Part shown: positions 4,619-5,522 of the stretch, one piece after another
Position numbering within the stretch: position 1 is the stretch's first letter
How the letters are laid out: each line of letters opens with the position of its first letter
Assembly (NCBI GenBank): GCA_018065475.1
Contig: JAGHTD010000070.1
Location: 1 to 5,522, forward strand
Reading direction: 5' to 3'
Length of the DNA: 5,522 nucleotides
Source of the DNA: Candidatus Colimorpha enterica
Lineage (GTDB): Bacteria > Bacillota > Clostridia > Oscillospirales > CAG-272
The notes under the pieces: model-generated
Databases searched by the model: none
What the model was told of the DNA's origin: nothing
What the model saw: only the letters and a program-made list of their open reading frames with translations
Translations under genes and position numbers: made by a program

Positions 4619-5522
4619 ATGAACAAGAACAATTACGTAAACAGCTGGATCAACGAGATGGCTGCTCTCACCTGCCCCGACAGGATCGTTTGGATCGACG
4701 GCAGTGAGGAACAGACTCAGGCTCTCCGCGCAGAAGCTTGCGCGTCCGGCGAACTTCTTAAACTCAACGAAACGGTATATCCCGACTGCTATCTCCACCG
4801 CACCGCCGTCAACGACGTTGCGAGAGTAGAGGGCAGAACCTTTATCTGCACCTCAAAGAAGGAGGATGCCGGCAACATCAACAACTGGATGGACCCCAAG
4901 GAATGCTACGAAAAGCTCGGTAAGCTCTTCAAGGGCTCTATGAAGGGACAGACGATGTACGTCATCCCCTACTCCATGGGCGTTCCCGAGTCCGACTTCG
5001 CAAAATACGGCATCGAGCTCACCGACTCCATCTACGTCGTGCTCAACATGCTCATCATGACCCGTGCGGGCAAAGAGATCGCCGACCTCATCGGCGACCG
5101 CTCCGACTTCATCAAGGGTCTCCACGCGCGCGCTGATCTCGACGAGAACAACCGCTACATCTGCCACTTCCCCGAGGACAACACGATCTGGTCCGTCAAC
5201 TCCGGTTACGGCGGAAACGTCCTTCTCGGCAAGAAGTGCTTTGCACTCCGTATCGCGTCCTACCTCGGAAGAAAAGAGGGCTGGATGGCCGAGCACATGC
5301 TCATCCTCGGCGTCGAGTATCCCGACGGTGAGATCAAATACGTTTCGGCTGCTTTCCCCTCTGCCTGCGGCAAGACCAACCTCGCTATGCTTATCCCGCC
5401 GGAGTATCTCCGCAAGAAGGGCTACAAGGTATGGTGCGTAGGTGACGATATCGCATGGCTCCGTATCGGTCCCGACGGACGTCTCTGGGCCGTCAACCCC
5501 GAAAACGGCTTCTTCGGCGTAG
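4619..5522 (+). CDS. pckG: Phosphoenolpyruvate carboxykinase (GTP), N-terminal half (cut by window edge)
   Basis: Interconverts oxaloacetate plus GTP with PEP, CO2 and GDP, in the cytoplasm, using Mn. The 301 visible codons are about half of a family protein of roughly 600 residues. It is the GTP class: the hyper-reactive cysteine P-loop FPSACGKTNLAM is at 246-257 (C250, K252, T253 match human C288, K290, T291). The PEP-binding R69 is in RVEGRT, and Y197 is in SGYGGN. Mn ligands are K206 in GKKCFALR, H226 in WMAEHM and D277 in GDDIAWL. NPENGFFGV ends the visible part, and the frame stays open to the edge. Leucine and isoleucine codons are mostly CTC and ATC, suggesting high expression. In anaerobic fermenters this enzyme often runs toward oxaloacetate to make GTP; which direction applies here cannot be seen. 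It is transcribed away from pyrH and has its own promoter. Confidence 0.97.
   Translation, partial: MNKNNYVNSWINEMAALTCPDRIVWIDGSEEQTQALRAEACASGELLKLNETVYPDCYLHRTAVNDVARVEGRTFICTSKKEDAGNINNWMDPKECYEKLGKLFKGSMKGQTMYVIPYSMGVPESDFAKYGIELTDSIYVVLNMLIMTRAGKEIADLIGDRSDFIKGLHARADLDENNRYICHFPEDNTIWSVNSGYGGNVLLGKKCFALRIASYLGRKEGWMAEHMLILGVEYPDGEIKYVSAAFPSACGKTNLAMLIPPEYLRKKGYKVWCVGDDIAWLRIGPDGRLWAVNPENGFFGV

Noticed and set aside
4853..5296. Minus-strand open frame (147 codons) opposite pckG
   Set aside because: Antisense to conserved PEP carboxykinase sequence; valine/aspartate/glutamate-rich composition is typical of a reversed GC-biased coding strand.

Overview
The window looks like chromosomal DNA from a Gram-positive, Clostridia-type bacterium of moderate GC. 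The pointers are the gene order pyrH-frr-uppS-cdsA-dxr-rseP, which is the standard Firmicutes housekeeping cluster, strong GGAGG-type ribosome binding sites, and a GTP-type PEP carboxykinase as in some Clostridia such as the C. thermocellum relatives. A placement near the Oscillospirales/Ruminococcaceae is an inference; no marker here settles it.

Layout: positions 1-4358 are one tightly packed minus-strand operon, transcribed from right to left: pyrH (UMP kinase), frr (ribosome recycling factor), uppS (undecaprenyl diphosphate synthase), cdsA (CDP-diglyceride synthase), dxr (DXP reductoisomerase) and the first 100 codons of rseP (site-2 membrane protease), which runs off the left edge. Spacings are 25, 55 and 9 bases, then a 4-base overlap, then 1 base. 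The 55-base frr/uppS gap is the only loose joint and holds a near-perfect hairpin with a GNRA loop. Positions 4359-4618 are a divergent control region. It holds a near-consensus extended -10 promoter for the pyrH operon and, facing right, a -10 element with no good -35 for pckG, with a cluster of short direct and inverted repeats around it. From 4619 to the right edge is the N-terminal half (301 codons) of a GTP-dependent PEP carboxykinase.

How the genes fit together: pyrH makes UDP for nucleotide and cell wall precursors. Dxr starts the MEP isoprenoid pathway, whose products UppS turns into the undecaprenyl carrier lipid for peptidoglycan. CdsA makes CDP-diacylglycerol for phospholipids. RseP does intramembrane proteolysis in envelope stress signalling and signal peptide clearance, and Frr recycles ribosomes. 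The operon therefore couples translation capacity with envelope synthesis. PckG sits at the PEP/oxaloacetate node of central carbon metabolism and is separately controlled.

No RNA gene, mobile element, CRISPR array or phage gene was seen, and no undescribed system is evident. The items most worth a second look are non-coding: the frr/uppS hairpin and the repeat architecture of the pyrH/pckG intergenic region.
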